Assembly (NCBI GenBank): GCA_037013685.1
Contig: CM072898.1
Span: 930,001 to 994,000 of the forward strand
DNA: 64,000 bases
Reading direction: 5' to 3'
Origin: Acridotheres tristis
Lineage: Eukaryota; Chordata; Aves; Passeriformes; Sturnidae
Every line of letters starts with the position of its first letter. Position 1 is the first letter of the stretch. Below the pieces are notes generated by a model. It saw only the letters and a program-made list of their open reading frames with translations. It had not been told where the DNA came from and made no database searches. This document shows positions 46,891 through 57,986 of the stretch, piece by piece. The position numbers were made by a program, and so were the translations under genes.

Positions 46891-46978
46891 CCAGAAAGTT
46901 CAACCATCCCTCTTTGCTCCCACAAATTCCACATCCAGAAAGTTCAGCCATCCCTCTTTGCTCCCACAAGTTCCACAC
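46891..46978 (+). repeat. 44-bp tandem duplication
   Basis: Two head-to-tail copies (46891-46934, 46935-46978) starting CCAGAAAGTTCA differ at three positions, all transitions. A recent local duplication. Confidence 0.93.
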
Positions 46979-47126
46979 CCCAGCTCTTGCCCTAAACCCA
47001 GGAACTCATCCCCACTTCCCAACACTCCCAGGTTTTACATCTCTGATACATCGCACACAGAGGAAAAACTCACAGATGCAAAGATTTCTTACCAATGAGA
47101 TATTATCTCCATAAATACAGTGCTGA

Positions 47127-47303
47127 AACAACAGAAAAGCTGGAATTTTGTCAGCCTGGCCAGTGAAAGGACTTGATTTCTGTGTTGAGGTTTTTATTGA
47201 TGGGGAAAACCCACAAGGGCCTCTTATTGCAAGGCTTAATGCTATTTCAGATGCAATTTATGATGGGATTCTTTACTATCAGTTTTTCTGTAGTTCAAGA
47301 TGA
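47127..47303 (+). other. Possible remnant coding segment, unidentified
   Basis: An open frame of 58 codons between the TGA ending at 47126 and the TGA at 47301. It has no useful start codon, but its residues look protein-like: it includes VEVFIDGENPQGP and NAISDAIYDGILYY, and many codons start with a purine. The same frame is open again for 47 codons after the TGA, to TAG at 47445-47447. A splice acceptor could be the CAG at about 47151-47153. It may be a decayed exon, a retroelement remnant or chance; no family is recognised. Confidence 0.2.
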
Positions 47304-47447
47304 GCCATTATCTGGAATGTATCACTACCCAGCTTTGATGCCATCTTTACTTTCAATGTTGTGCTCTTTAATGTTTGTTTCATCCTGATTTTAAGTGATC
47401 ATGTAGGAATGCATCTTTTTATTGACTTTATATGTACTTTGGATTAG

Positions 47448-48378
47448 GAAAAAAAATATAAACATTCCATTGCATTCTGGGAATTAGGATAATACTAAGA
47501 AAATTTTCAGTTTAAATATAATAGCAATTTGTTATTAAAAATTGCTGTGAGGGACAGTTGCACTTGAAGTTGTTTCAGAAATTCTAGGAAAGCAAGGCTC
47601 CAAATTGCTCTAAATCAGTCAGTTATGAGACAAAAAAAAAAATCTGTGAAATTGGTGTCTAAGCAGGTTCCCCAGCCCCGCCCTGTTCCATGAGCAATTT
47701 GTGCAGCTTATCATGAACTAAAGCCACTAAGTGAATAAAATTCCTCATTTATTTGTTCATCGTGGTCAGGCAATTTCTATAAAGAATATTTATAAAGAAT
47801 CTTCACCAAAAAAAAGAAAACTGGAATTTTATTTCTGAAGCCAAATTCAGGAAGAAAGAGTGAAGGGAGACACACAGAGACAGAAAACCCAATTCAGCCA
47901 CAAAAGAATCCCCGTGTTTTGAAGAACCAGCACATGGGAAAGACTCTCCAAGAATCATAAACATTTTATCTCATCATTCCAATGATATGATGGCTATTGA
48001 CTGTCTCATTTTAGAACTATATGTGCATGTATATGGGAAGGAAATGAGAAAGCTGTTGTTTGAAGGAGGTGCAACAATGAACTATGGCACTGGGCACTGA
48101 TCTACAAACAGTATTTTTTTCCAACTGATTGAAACTTGTAAGGAAAATGAAAGAAGCTACTAGATACTTAGAAACTAAGAGGAAAGGGTGACTTGTAATA
48201 CAAGTGTACAATGGAAGTGTGGCTGAGGAACACAGAGATTCATGTTTCCCCTCATTACATCTGCCTGCTCCAGGGATTCTGGGCTCAAAAACAGGGCCAG
48301 AATGCCTGGAAGAGAAGGGCAGTTCCAGCTCCCCCAGCACATCCTGGAGCTCCAGCTGCACTTTTCCCCCTGCACAGG
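47448..48378. other. Unique sequence
   Basis: AT-rich and unremarkable; no repeat, RNA or exon recognised. Confidence 0.5.
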
Positions 48379-48470
48379 GTGCAGGCTCTGTTCTGTACAA
48401 GGTCCAGGCTCTGTTCTGTACAAGGTCCAGGCTCAGTTCTGCGCTGGTTCAGGCTCTGTTCTGCACACAG
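48379..48470 (+). repeat. 23-bp minisatellite, 4 units
   Basis: Units begin at 48379, 48402, 48425 and 48447 with the core CAGGCTCTGTTCTGTACAAG. The last two are more divergent (GCGCTG, GCACACAG endings). Open frames on both strands across it are not genes. Confidence 0.93.
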
Positions 48471-51400
48471 GACATGCAGGGCTGTCTGGGTGTAGCTCCC
48501 TGGGCAGGGCAGAGTGCCCTGACCCTGTGTGCAGGTGATGAACAGGGCTGTCACCCTGCCTTGTCACAGCCCAGCCTTTCCCCAGCCCTGACAGCAGACA
48601 GAAACAGAAATGCCTCGCAGGCTTTGCCCAATGGCCCTGACACTGACAGCTCCTACGAGCACTAATTCAATATTAACCTTTCAGCTGGTTCCATACTGCA
48701 GGGAAGGTGGGATTTCACAAACAAGGTTGCTCTAGATGAGAATGAGGATGGGGATTCTGGAGATCCCCTCTGTCCAGCCGCCACCCTGCAAACAACAGCA
48801 GCAGCAAAAGGACCTGCCAGCCCTGAGAGTGACAAGTCTCAGAGCTGCAGTATTTCCCAAAAGTCAGTTTGAGGCAGGAGGGATAATTTGAGACACCTTG
48901 ATGTCACAGAGCCAGCACATCACCCTTCCCATCGGGGAGGAGGAGAATTAAACACTTGTTAAGCACAGAGAAGTCAAATAGAAATGTGGATTTTCAGACT
49001 GTCATCATCCCTGACCTTTGCTGCTCATACAAGACTTCAGCAAAGAACATTTTCTATACAATATTGATAAGGCAGGGCTTACCAAAGCTTGGGAAAGCTC
49101 AGTAACACAAGGCCAATTATTAAGGATAAGTCCAGTCAGGAGAGGGGAGGTTTTTCTGGGAAGTTCAGCAGAAAATCCTTGTGTGTATTCTGCAATACAA
49201 TGGCCAGCTACAGCTCAGCTACTCCCACGTCAGCTCACTGAAGGGAAAAATAGAGCAAAATTCAAAATGGCAATATTCCTAAAAGGCACATTTAGGAAAT
49301 AAAGCCCACAAACCCTTGGAATGCCAGAGCTGTACAGCAAATACACACAAAAAGCACCTTGTGCCAGGGAAGTCACTCCCACTGTCCAGTTGTCCATCCT
49401 GGAAACTTCTGCAGGAGAGCCTTGGCTGTCATCATCTGTGTCAGCATGCCAGGGAAAGAACTTGCTATTTTCCACAACTTTTGGATATTAGCTTTTTTTT
49501 CTTAGAGTGTTCCACTAATTGTTTTTTCCTCACTTGCATCAGCAGGAGACCCAATTATAGCTCCAGCTTCAATTTGCAGTAACCTCCTTTTTAAATAGTG
49601 TGGGTCACCTTTTCACCTTTTATTACAGAGATAGCACCAAGGTCCAATAGATAAATAGTGCAAACTCCATTTCTCAGAAATGGGATTTAATAACTGTTGG
49701 TCACTTTCCTTGATTTAATTTAAATCACATTTACATCCTAATAGGACTTAGAAGAAATTATTTCACAGACATAGTTTTCCATATGTTTCTCTAGTCTTCT
49801 CACACCGTATAAACCATCCCCTATTTTTTCTGATTAAAATATTATTTTTTTCCCCTCTCCAGAAGCCTCAGCATCACTGAATCTATTGTCACTCACCGAA
49901 AGTAATTTTGTTTAATAACTAAATAGGCCATCTATTCTTGGGCATGCAGGCTGCTAACCTTGAGAGCTGCTGTGGGAGGGTGACTGATGTGCACTGGGTG
50001 CACAGAGAGGAACACATGCAGCAAGGTTTAGTTGGAGGAAACTCCCAAGGCACTATTAATTACGATTTCAGAAAGACAGCTCTCACTTCCACCTGGCAAA
50101 TGCAATTATGCAATACAAGGGGAGTTCAGCAAAACAAACAACAGCTCAGACCAGCAGCTGACAGAGCGACGTGCACTGTCTGCTTTCAATCTGTTTGAGG
50201 AGCACAGCAGTAAATCAAAGCCAGGAGCTCATTCATTTTGGGAACCTGAGCCACCAGGACACAGCACAATTTGCACTTTGAAACCAGTCAGTTAAAAGCA
50301 TAAATAAAAAAAAAAAGTTTTAAAATAGGTTGTGGAAGCTGAATCTTCCAGAGAGCCATTAACAATAATTAATCTACTGAAAAGAGAGTTTTGAAAACTT
50401 TGAAGGAAAATAAGTCTCACTGAACCCCACTCAGCACAAACTCTTCCAACTCAGGATAAAACCCCCACTGTACTCACCAGAGAAAAGCAAGGCTGACAAG
50501 GGATAGGACTGAAATTTTAGGATGCCAGAGGGACTAGCAGAACAGTGGCCTTGCTCTGTCAGGGGTAAAGCTCTGAAATAATGGCAGAGCCTAGAAGGTC
50601 ACTGCTGGGGTTGGCACCTCTTCACTGAGGTAAAACGAGTTTACACCTGCAGAGAATTTGGCTCTGAAATGGAAGACTCATTTCCAAAAGCTGTGCATGC
50701 TTTTAAACAAGTGATGAAAAGCACCAAGATGGTTCATCACTGGGATTTAGGTTTTCTTACAAAAGACAAAAGTGACCCTAGTGCTTCCCCCTTGTGACTT
50801 TGGGTCTGACTGAATAATCTCGATTCTGCTCCCAGCAAGCCAAATTCCAGGATGAAGGGAGCAGCCAGGGACTGTCCACTGAGCCAGAGCTCTCAGTCAA
50901 GCTCTGCGTTCCCCTCTGGGGGCTGAGACCCTTCCTGCACTCAGCCTTCTTGTCCAGGCAGCCCCTTCTGCTGCCTCCCCTTGCCCAGCCCATCAAGCCC
51001 TGCCCTGCTGCTGCAGCTCTCACAGCCCCCTTGGAACAGGAGCACTGGGAGCTTCTGATCTTCACCCACTCACAATCACAGCATGAAAACAAGAGATACG
51101 AGTGAGTATTTTAAAGTATTTTAGAAGAGGAAAACTAGTACAAAAATACAAACCCCAAACTCTAAATTCCACAGCAGCAATGTAAGGCACACACAGGCCA
51201 AGGATCCAAGAATCCACCCATGCTTCCTGGTTTAGCTGGGAAGAAATGAAGCATCTGTCCTGCCACACTTACACTCCAAATTAGTAGTGACAGGTCTGTA
51301 GGAGGGCAAATAATCCTGCAGACTGTGCCATCAAAGCACTTCATCATCAGAGCCATACCAGGAGTACACTGCTCCAAAGAAAGATTGGTTTAACTCATTT

Positions 51401-52034
51401 TAACATACTAATAATAGCTTAAAGCATTTCGGTGTTGAGAATGGCACTGGAGGAAGGATGTGCTTTCCTATTCTGTGACACCTGCCTGCATTTCTCCTAT
51501 TGCAGGCCAGACTAATGCAAAATTCACCCAGGCAAGGTCCTTAACCCTCAGAATTCTCCTCACTAACAGGCAGCAGCCGCCAGCAGTTTGCAGGTCCATG
51601 GGAGCAGCAGTTCCAGGCTCCCTGCTGACTCAGGAGCTCTGGGAACCTCCCCTTCATTTTCCTCAGGGGCAGCAGCCAAGTACAGAAGCAGCTTTTGATT
51701 CACTGCTCTGCTGTGCCTGCTTTGCTCTCTTTGAAGAGCTTCATTTGTATGTTACACAGAGGTAAATTAATTATTGGAAGTATATATTTCTTGTGACTGA
51801 AGTGCCAATACTGGCTATGCCATCTGAGTGCCTTAGATGAGATTTGAGAGCATGGTATGTAGCAATCAGTTTCTGTGCATGGTAAACCACGACAGATGTC
51901 ACATTTCAACCTGAAAAAACCCAAATATCACTTTTACTGCCACTGTCAGTATAATTCATAAATAGCACTTATCAGATGGTGACACAAGGACAGAAGGGCT
52001 CAGCTCAGGGAAGCCCATTCACCTGGGGTGGCCA
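48471..52034. other. Unique non-coding sequence
   Basis: No retroelement end or RNA is recognised. GC-richer at 50820-51040. Open frames up to 104 codons are not convincing. Confidence 0.45.
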
Positions 52035-52155
52035 CAGTGCCAGGGATCACCAGGAGTGACCTCAGGGGCCAGGGATCACCAGCAATGACCTCAGGGGCCA
52101 TCAGTGATCTGGGGTGGCCACAGGAACCAGGGATCACCAGGAATGTGGTGCCAGG
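52035..52155 (+). repeat. 29-bp composite tandem repeat
   Basis: CCAGGGATCACCAG recurs at 52040, 52069 and 52127. The first two units are 29 bp with 'TGACCTCAGGGG' ends. A separate 'CTGGGGTGGCCACAG' word flanks the array at 52023 and 52109, so the block has been duplicated as a whole as well. Confidence 0.88.
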
Positions 52156-53298
52156 GTATCCTTTTTTCAGGTCCCTCCCCAGAGGGACCAGCTCGAGTTG
52201 TGATTTTGTTGCTAGAGCAAGATTAAACAACTTTAAAGGACATCTGAGACTCTGCCATGGGAAACCTGGTGTGAGTGTTGGGGAGCAGCTGTGGAGGAGC
52301 CTCTGTCCCAGCCCAGGTGCTGCCAGGGGCACCCTTGGAGTGGGCCCTGCATGGTCAGGATGGGAATTTTTCTTTACCCTGCTTCTATTACAAACTCAAA
52401 CAAAGCTAAAGAAACTGCAGCATCTGGGGGAGATTGAATTTTATGTAGCCCAAGCTGTCAGCCATCAATATCAATTTTATATGAGTTGGTGAATCCCTTC
52501 CCCTACCCTTAACCTGCAGTAACTGAGTTTCCAGTCAGAGGCACGCTCCAGGTAACACTTGTTCCTTCCTTCAGCCACAGAATCCCCCAGAGCAGCCTGT
52601 GGATGTTTATTTGGTTACTCACAGCACACACAGCATTGCTGGCAGCCAGTAAAAACTCCTCTTTGTCCACACCCTGCATTTGTGGGGAAGAGACAGCCCA
52701 GTCCTGCAGTGCTGCAGCAGAGCAGTGAAACCCCAGCATGAAATCCCAGCCCCAGCCTTTCCACGAAGGCAGCTCCCACAGCTCTGACGGGGCTCAGCAC
52801 CCCTGGAGCAAGAAAACTTGGCATGGGGGAATCACAAACCAGGGGTGACCTTCCCAAGGCAGGGACAGCACTGTGGCACAAGCAGCAAATAGATTAAAAC
52901 AGGTGGAAAATTGGCTGAGCCTAAGAAGACACCACCTGTGCTGGGGAATGGCTGATAGCTGTGGGTGGGCTGGGGAGCCAGGTAAGCTTAGGGGATTTAA
53001 TCTGTGATTCACTTTTGGCTTGTAGGAGAAGCAAATTTCCAAGGGATTCCATCCATGAATTCTCCACAGAGCTGCTTCAGAGCCAACGTGTGTGTGGTGT
53101 TCCGTTTCCAAACTCTCTGTGCTCTTCTGTCATTTCAGCTTCTCCTGGGGCTGGGGGGATCATCTCGGGACACCTCCCCGGGACATTCTGGGTTGCACAG
53201 TGCTCCCGTTTTCCCACATGAGCCGTGTGGGAAGGGACAAAGGTGTGGCTAAGGGCAGAGCTCACTGTGCACACTGAGGGTGGCCCTGTGTGGCACTG
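52156..53298. other. Unique non-coding sequence before the LTR
   Basis: Contains overlapping open frames on both strands (52028-52492 plus, 154 codons, which starts inside the tandem repeat) without recognised content. Confidence 0.45.
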
Positions 53299-53304
53299 GG
53301 GACA
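53299..53304. repeat. Target-site duplication, left copy (GGGACA)
   Basis: GGGACA abuts the LTR start and is repeated exactly at 53689-53694, the 6-bp size typical of ERVK-type integration. Confidence 0.9.
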
Positions 53305-53688
53305 TGTGGACACACACATTCAGAGAGCCAGGGAATCACAACTTGGAAATCCTTTTCAGGCCTGGATTTCTCCTGACTCTCAGCTCCATTCCCAGGCTGC
53401 CAAGCTGACTGCAGCTTCAGTTAGGGAGGAGTGTCCCAGGGTGACAACATGGTGACAAACAGAGTGGAATTCATCACCAACATTAACCCCTGGTGTCTTT
53501 GCCGTGGGACACATCCTGAGGTGCTGTCCCAGGGATGTTTTTCCCAATTGTCCAATGAGCTCCTGTCCTGTCCTGGCTGCACTAACACACTTTAAATCCG
53601 GGCTGTCTGTACAATAAATTGGCCTTTTTTCCCCAAAGAGCTCCGTGTGTGTTGCTGTCCTTTCTCTCTCTGGAGTGCAGTGACCACA
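53305..53688 (+). mobile_element. Solo LTR, ERVK-type, second copy
   Basis: A 384-bp LTR with termini TGTGGACACACAC and CAGTGACCACA. CTTTAAATCC is followed by AATAAA at 53613-53618 and a T/C-rich U5-like end. It is the same family as 26957-27343 but in the opposite orientation. I count about eight substitutions by eye plus a small indel near the 3' end, roughly 2% divergence. Both copies have intact and different 6-bp target-site duplications, so they are independent insertions. No internal retroviral sequence is present. The 197-codon minus frame across it is antisense to the LTR and extends into unique DNA; it is not a gene. Confidence 0.95.
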
Positions 53689-53694
53689 GGGACA
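53689..53694. repeat. Target-site duplication, right copy (GGGACA)
   Basis: Exact repeat of 53299-53304 at the LTR end. Confidence 0.9.
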
Positions 53695-56600
53695 CTGCTG
53701 TCCCCAAACCCCAGCACAAACACCCACAGGCCTTGCCAGGCTGCCTCCCAAGGAGAGGCACTTGCTGCAAACCCAGAAAGTGCCAGCAGGCCAAGTCCTG
53801 CTGGGTTCTGTCCTTCCTGGAGCAGTGGAGCTCTGTGACACCCCTCCTGTCCCAGCCTCCCCAGTGTCTGTGTCCCCCCATGCCCAGCACAGCAGAAATG
53901 CCAGGACACACACACAGCGTCTGAACAAAAATCCTGGGCCCAGGAGGTGAAATCCTGCCCATAATGCTGTCATTCTTGGATTCTTTATCTCAGATTTAGC
54001 AGGTGTGCAGTGCTCTGTTTGGGTTTTTTAACAGGTGGAGAATGTCATTTTGTCATGAGAGACTGGATGTAAAGCACTGCCGTGCTCTGTTGCAGAGGTT
54101 TCTATATCTCAGTGCTCATCACCAGGAGATGGAATAGCTCGTTCCAGTCCCTGACCCAGAATTTAGTTTGTCAGCTCCTGGCAAACACATTTCAGTCTTG
54201 CACCCCACAAATATGTAAAAATATAGAACACATTTTGTTGTTAATAACATGGTTGGAAGTCATTCACGGCAATTAAACTTGCATTACAATGAAATCTCTT
54301 TGACCACAATAATGGTCCTGCTAAGCCATTTTATTACTGCACAGTGAAAGGTACAATTAAATGTATGCAAGAAAATGCACTGAGCTTTACTCACTTGCTT
54401 TAAGTGCTTTTAAACATTGTCTTTTGGAAACATAAACTGGCATAAAAATACATGCTATAAAGATTTCACACAAAAAATTTCTTTCTTTTATTTGTTTATA
54501 TTTCTCAACCAATATGCCCAGTTACTTTGCAGTGGTAGATATTTTCTCCAACAGATATTTTAAGCTTTGGCAGGAAACTTTTTGCTGTGATTTCCCAGTT
54601 GAGAGAATCAATGAAATGATACTAATCTCAGAATAGTATCTCTGAATTCAGCCCCTCAGCCAGCAATGCTACTTTGCAAGTATTATTTCCCATTCTGTTG
54701 GTTTTGTCTTCATAATCTGCTTTCTTTCCTTAATGTATCATTGCCCACACTAGCAAAAAGCAGGACATGGTAAAAACCTTAGCCAGCAAGATTTGGAGAC
54801 CAAAACTCCTTTTCAAGTGATAAAATATAGAAAACTATTCATTTCACCAGAGCTAATGCCAAGCCTTTCTTTCCAGTAGTTCTGCAACCAGAGATGTAGA
54901 AACTTCTGTCTAATTCACACTTGAGAAGGAGGCAAAAGTTACTTTATGAGGACCTAGACCCATTTTTTGTGTGTAGGCTGGAATTCTAATGCATTTTAAC
55001 CCCACGTTCTAGAAAGATGAATTCAAACTAAAATAAGCAGAGACAAGGAATCCTGGAATGATGGAGGAGCTATTGCAGAAAATCAAAACTTTGGCATGCT
55101 TGGTCTCAGCAAATCAAAAGCTGGGTGTTATTTATAGAGGGCAGTCATATCAACTGGAAAAGTGAACCAAACCCTGCAAAAACAAAAACTCTGCTTGAAA
55201 GGGGAAACTGAGGCAGAGATGGGAGGAGCTAAGATGTTGTGGTTATTAGTTATTGCCCCCAAACAGATTTATTGTCCCACAGGGCTTCTCCTGGCTCAGT
55301 GTTTGTCCCTTGCCCAGGGACAGGGCTCAGGAGTCCCTGGGGGTGACAAGGGGACTGAGCCAGGCTGCAGCTTCCAGGGGAGCCACCCCTGCAGGACAGC
55401 AGCCCTGATGTCCCACCACTCCCAGCTAAATGTTCTCTTCTTTTCCCTAAACTGCATTAACTACACAGCCCTGCCTTGCAGGGAGCTTTAGTGAGTCATT
55501 AAAACCCACTGGTAGGACTCATAAGGTTGGATTATCTCTTAACTCTTTCAAAGCTTTATTGTGGCTTTTCTCCTAATCTTCTGCACCACTGGAATGGTTC
55601 TTTTCCTGCCTCCCACAAGGGAGCTGGCAGATAACTGATGGATTATTGAAATCACTTTCTGAAAACTCTCCAGGCACCCCTCTGCATCTGGAGATGTCTA
55701 AATGCATTTAAAAGCTGGCCTGAAAGTCCTCCAAGCATGGCTGGAGAAGTGCTACAGAGGTACAAAGTATTACCTCAGTTATTAAGTATACACATTTCCT
55801 TGGGTACAAGTCAAGCTAAATCATGCTTTTTTTGCTACACGCTAATAGGCTTCTGCAAATTGATTAATGAAGGAATTGGGCATACTAAGAGAATTACTTG
55901 AACAATGCCTGCCTGAAGTTTTTTAACTTCATTTGCTTGAAAAATTGCAAGTAGGCAGGAAATATCAGGTTGTGTGTCTGAGTCTTTCTATTGCATCCCC
56001 CCAAAAAATTAAAAAAAAAAAAAAAGAGAGAGAAAAAAGGCCTTTCTTTTCATGTGCAGAAACAAGCAGAGTCACCAGAGAGCTTTTCAGTATTCCATGT
56101 TATTCCTGTTGCTAAGGAAACTTTCCTTCATCTGTGCTCAGAAAAGTATCCTAAAAATTCCTGCACAGACGGATGGCATTACAGATCAGTGTCAGAAAAC
56201 TCAGCTGACAATTCACCACAAAACCAGTCACTGGGAAGTTTTAACAGGACAGTTCCTGATGTCTCTTGTAAAGCCCAGGATGATTTGCAGGAGGGAGGAG
56301 CCTGGAGGAACCACAGCCAGTCTGTATGATTAATCTTGTCCCTACAGAATTTTCCCTCAAGAAACAAAATAGGAAGAAACAAGAATCAAACCAAATGTTT
56401 GGCTTGGGTTTCGTTGGCACTGTCCCACCAGCTTAGATCCTGTTCACTCTTCACTGTGTTCTCTAAAAGAAAAAGTAAAAATCTCCCTCACAAAGAGAGC
56501 AGGAGATGTTCTTTACCATCATCTCTATTTAAGAGAGAGAGAGCTTAAATAAAGAGAAAAAGAGCTGCAAATAAAGAAATTCTTGAGATTTTCTTGAGAT

Positions 56601-57949
56601 TGAGATACTACTAGGCTGCAGTAGTTTTCACTCTGTTGCATGTGTTCATTTCCAGTCCAGTCCAGGTGGCTTCGACACCACTGCTCACAAAGCAAGGAGC
56701 CACTGGAAGGGAGCAGAGGTAATAGGTGAGAGAATGCCATCCAACTCATGTTGTGGAATTTTTTCTTCTTTCCCAGCAAAGATTCATTGTCCAAGCCTGG
56801 AAATGCAGGCCAGCAGCTGGCCTTGTCAGGCCCTTTGATACAAATCAGATCCTACACAAACACTGCGTGTCCTGGGGCAGTTTGGAATCCTGGTTTTGTC
56901 ACATTCCACCACATAGTAAGGAAAGAGGGTTTGGTGTTCCTCTCCTCCTCCGTGCCAAAGGTCTGCAGTGTCTGGCTGACCTCCTCTCTCCAACAAAATT
57001 TCACTACGGATAACAGCAGGGAAGAGTGCAAGAAATGGGGCTCACACACTTACCAAAGAAGCAGCTCCAGCAATCCCTGGTTGGGGACAATGAAACCTAT
57101 TGCTTTACCCTGTCCATTCTGTCTCACAGTCACTAATGACCTTATGCTCTGGGCTTTTGTCTAATTGCTTTTGGAGACCATTTGCACTTTTTCCCAGTGT
57201 TAAAATATGCAAATCTTTGGTCCCAGTAGTGCTGCTCTCATAGAAAATGTAACACAGGAGGCAGTAGACCAAGCTTGCATTTGATGTACACTTCTGTATG
57301 GGGAAAATGAGGGAAAGGGAAGACTGTGAGACCCCTTCACTGCTGAGGGGAGAAGTGGCTGCCTTACACTGCAGTGGCACTTGCAATATTCACCTGGACA
57401 ATGCTGGCTCCTGAAAAGAGGAACCTTGTGTGCTTTACCCTCCTGGCCCTGCTCCATGCACTGCTCTGTGAGGGTTCCAGGGCACACTCCATCTTTGGCA
57501 GAAAATCTATTCCCAGAACAAGTTTTTGTCTTCCTTTGAAGCCGTTTATTTCAGCATGCACTTCCCACCTGTTCTGGAACAGAGATGGATGCAAGTTCCA
57601 GCAGAGATGGAATTCCCTCCTCCCCTTGCTCTGCCGTGTATCCCAGCAGCTTTCATCCCAGGAGAGGGACAACTCCAGTGCATGCAGAACCCTCTTCCAC
57701 CTTCAGATCCAGATGTAGACTCACCTGACAAAATTTAGGAAAAATGCTTGCTTTCCTGTGCATACTTCCAGCGGCATATTTCCTGAAGGGGTTTTTCTCC
57801 TTCAAATAAGGGACTTCAATAATATTATTTTCCCATCCAAACTTGTTTTCCAGAATACCAGGATTTTTTGTGATGTAGAGCTACTGAGAACAGCTTCTCT
57901 TTCCTTATATATGTGGCTGCCAGCCACGTGATTATATAGAGCTACTGAA
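53695..57949. other. Unique non-coding sequence
   Basis: No repeat end is recognised. An A15 tract with GA repeats is at about 56009-56036. A 114-codon plus frame (57374-57718) begins with a hydrophobic leader-like stretch (FTLLALLHALLC), reported as an observation only. Confidence 0.45.
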
Positions 57950-57986
57950 ATATATATATGTGTGTGTGCGCGTGTGTATATATATG
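57950..57986. repeat. Alternating purine-pyrimidine tract, (TA)n(TG)nCGCG(TG)n(TA)n
   Basis: 37 bases alternate purine and pyrimidine without a break and are nearly symmetrical about a GCGCG centre. This is a Z-DNA-type sequence. Confidence 0.9.

Noticed and set aside
48017..48665. Overlapping frames of 80-153 codons on both strands
   Set aside because: They span a four-unit 23-bp tandem repeat and GC-rich unique DNA, with no recognisable domain.
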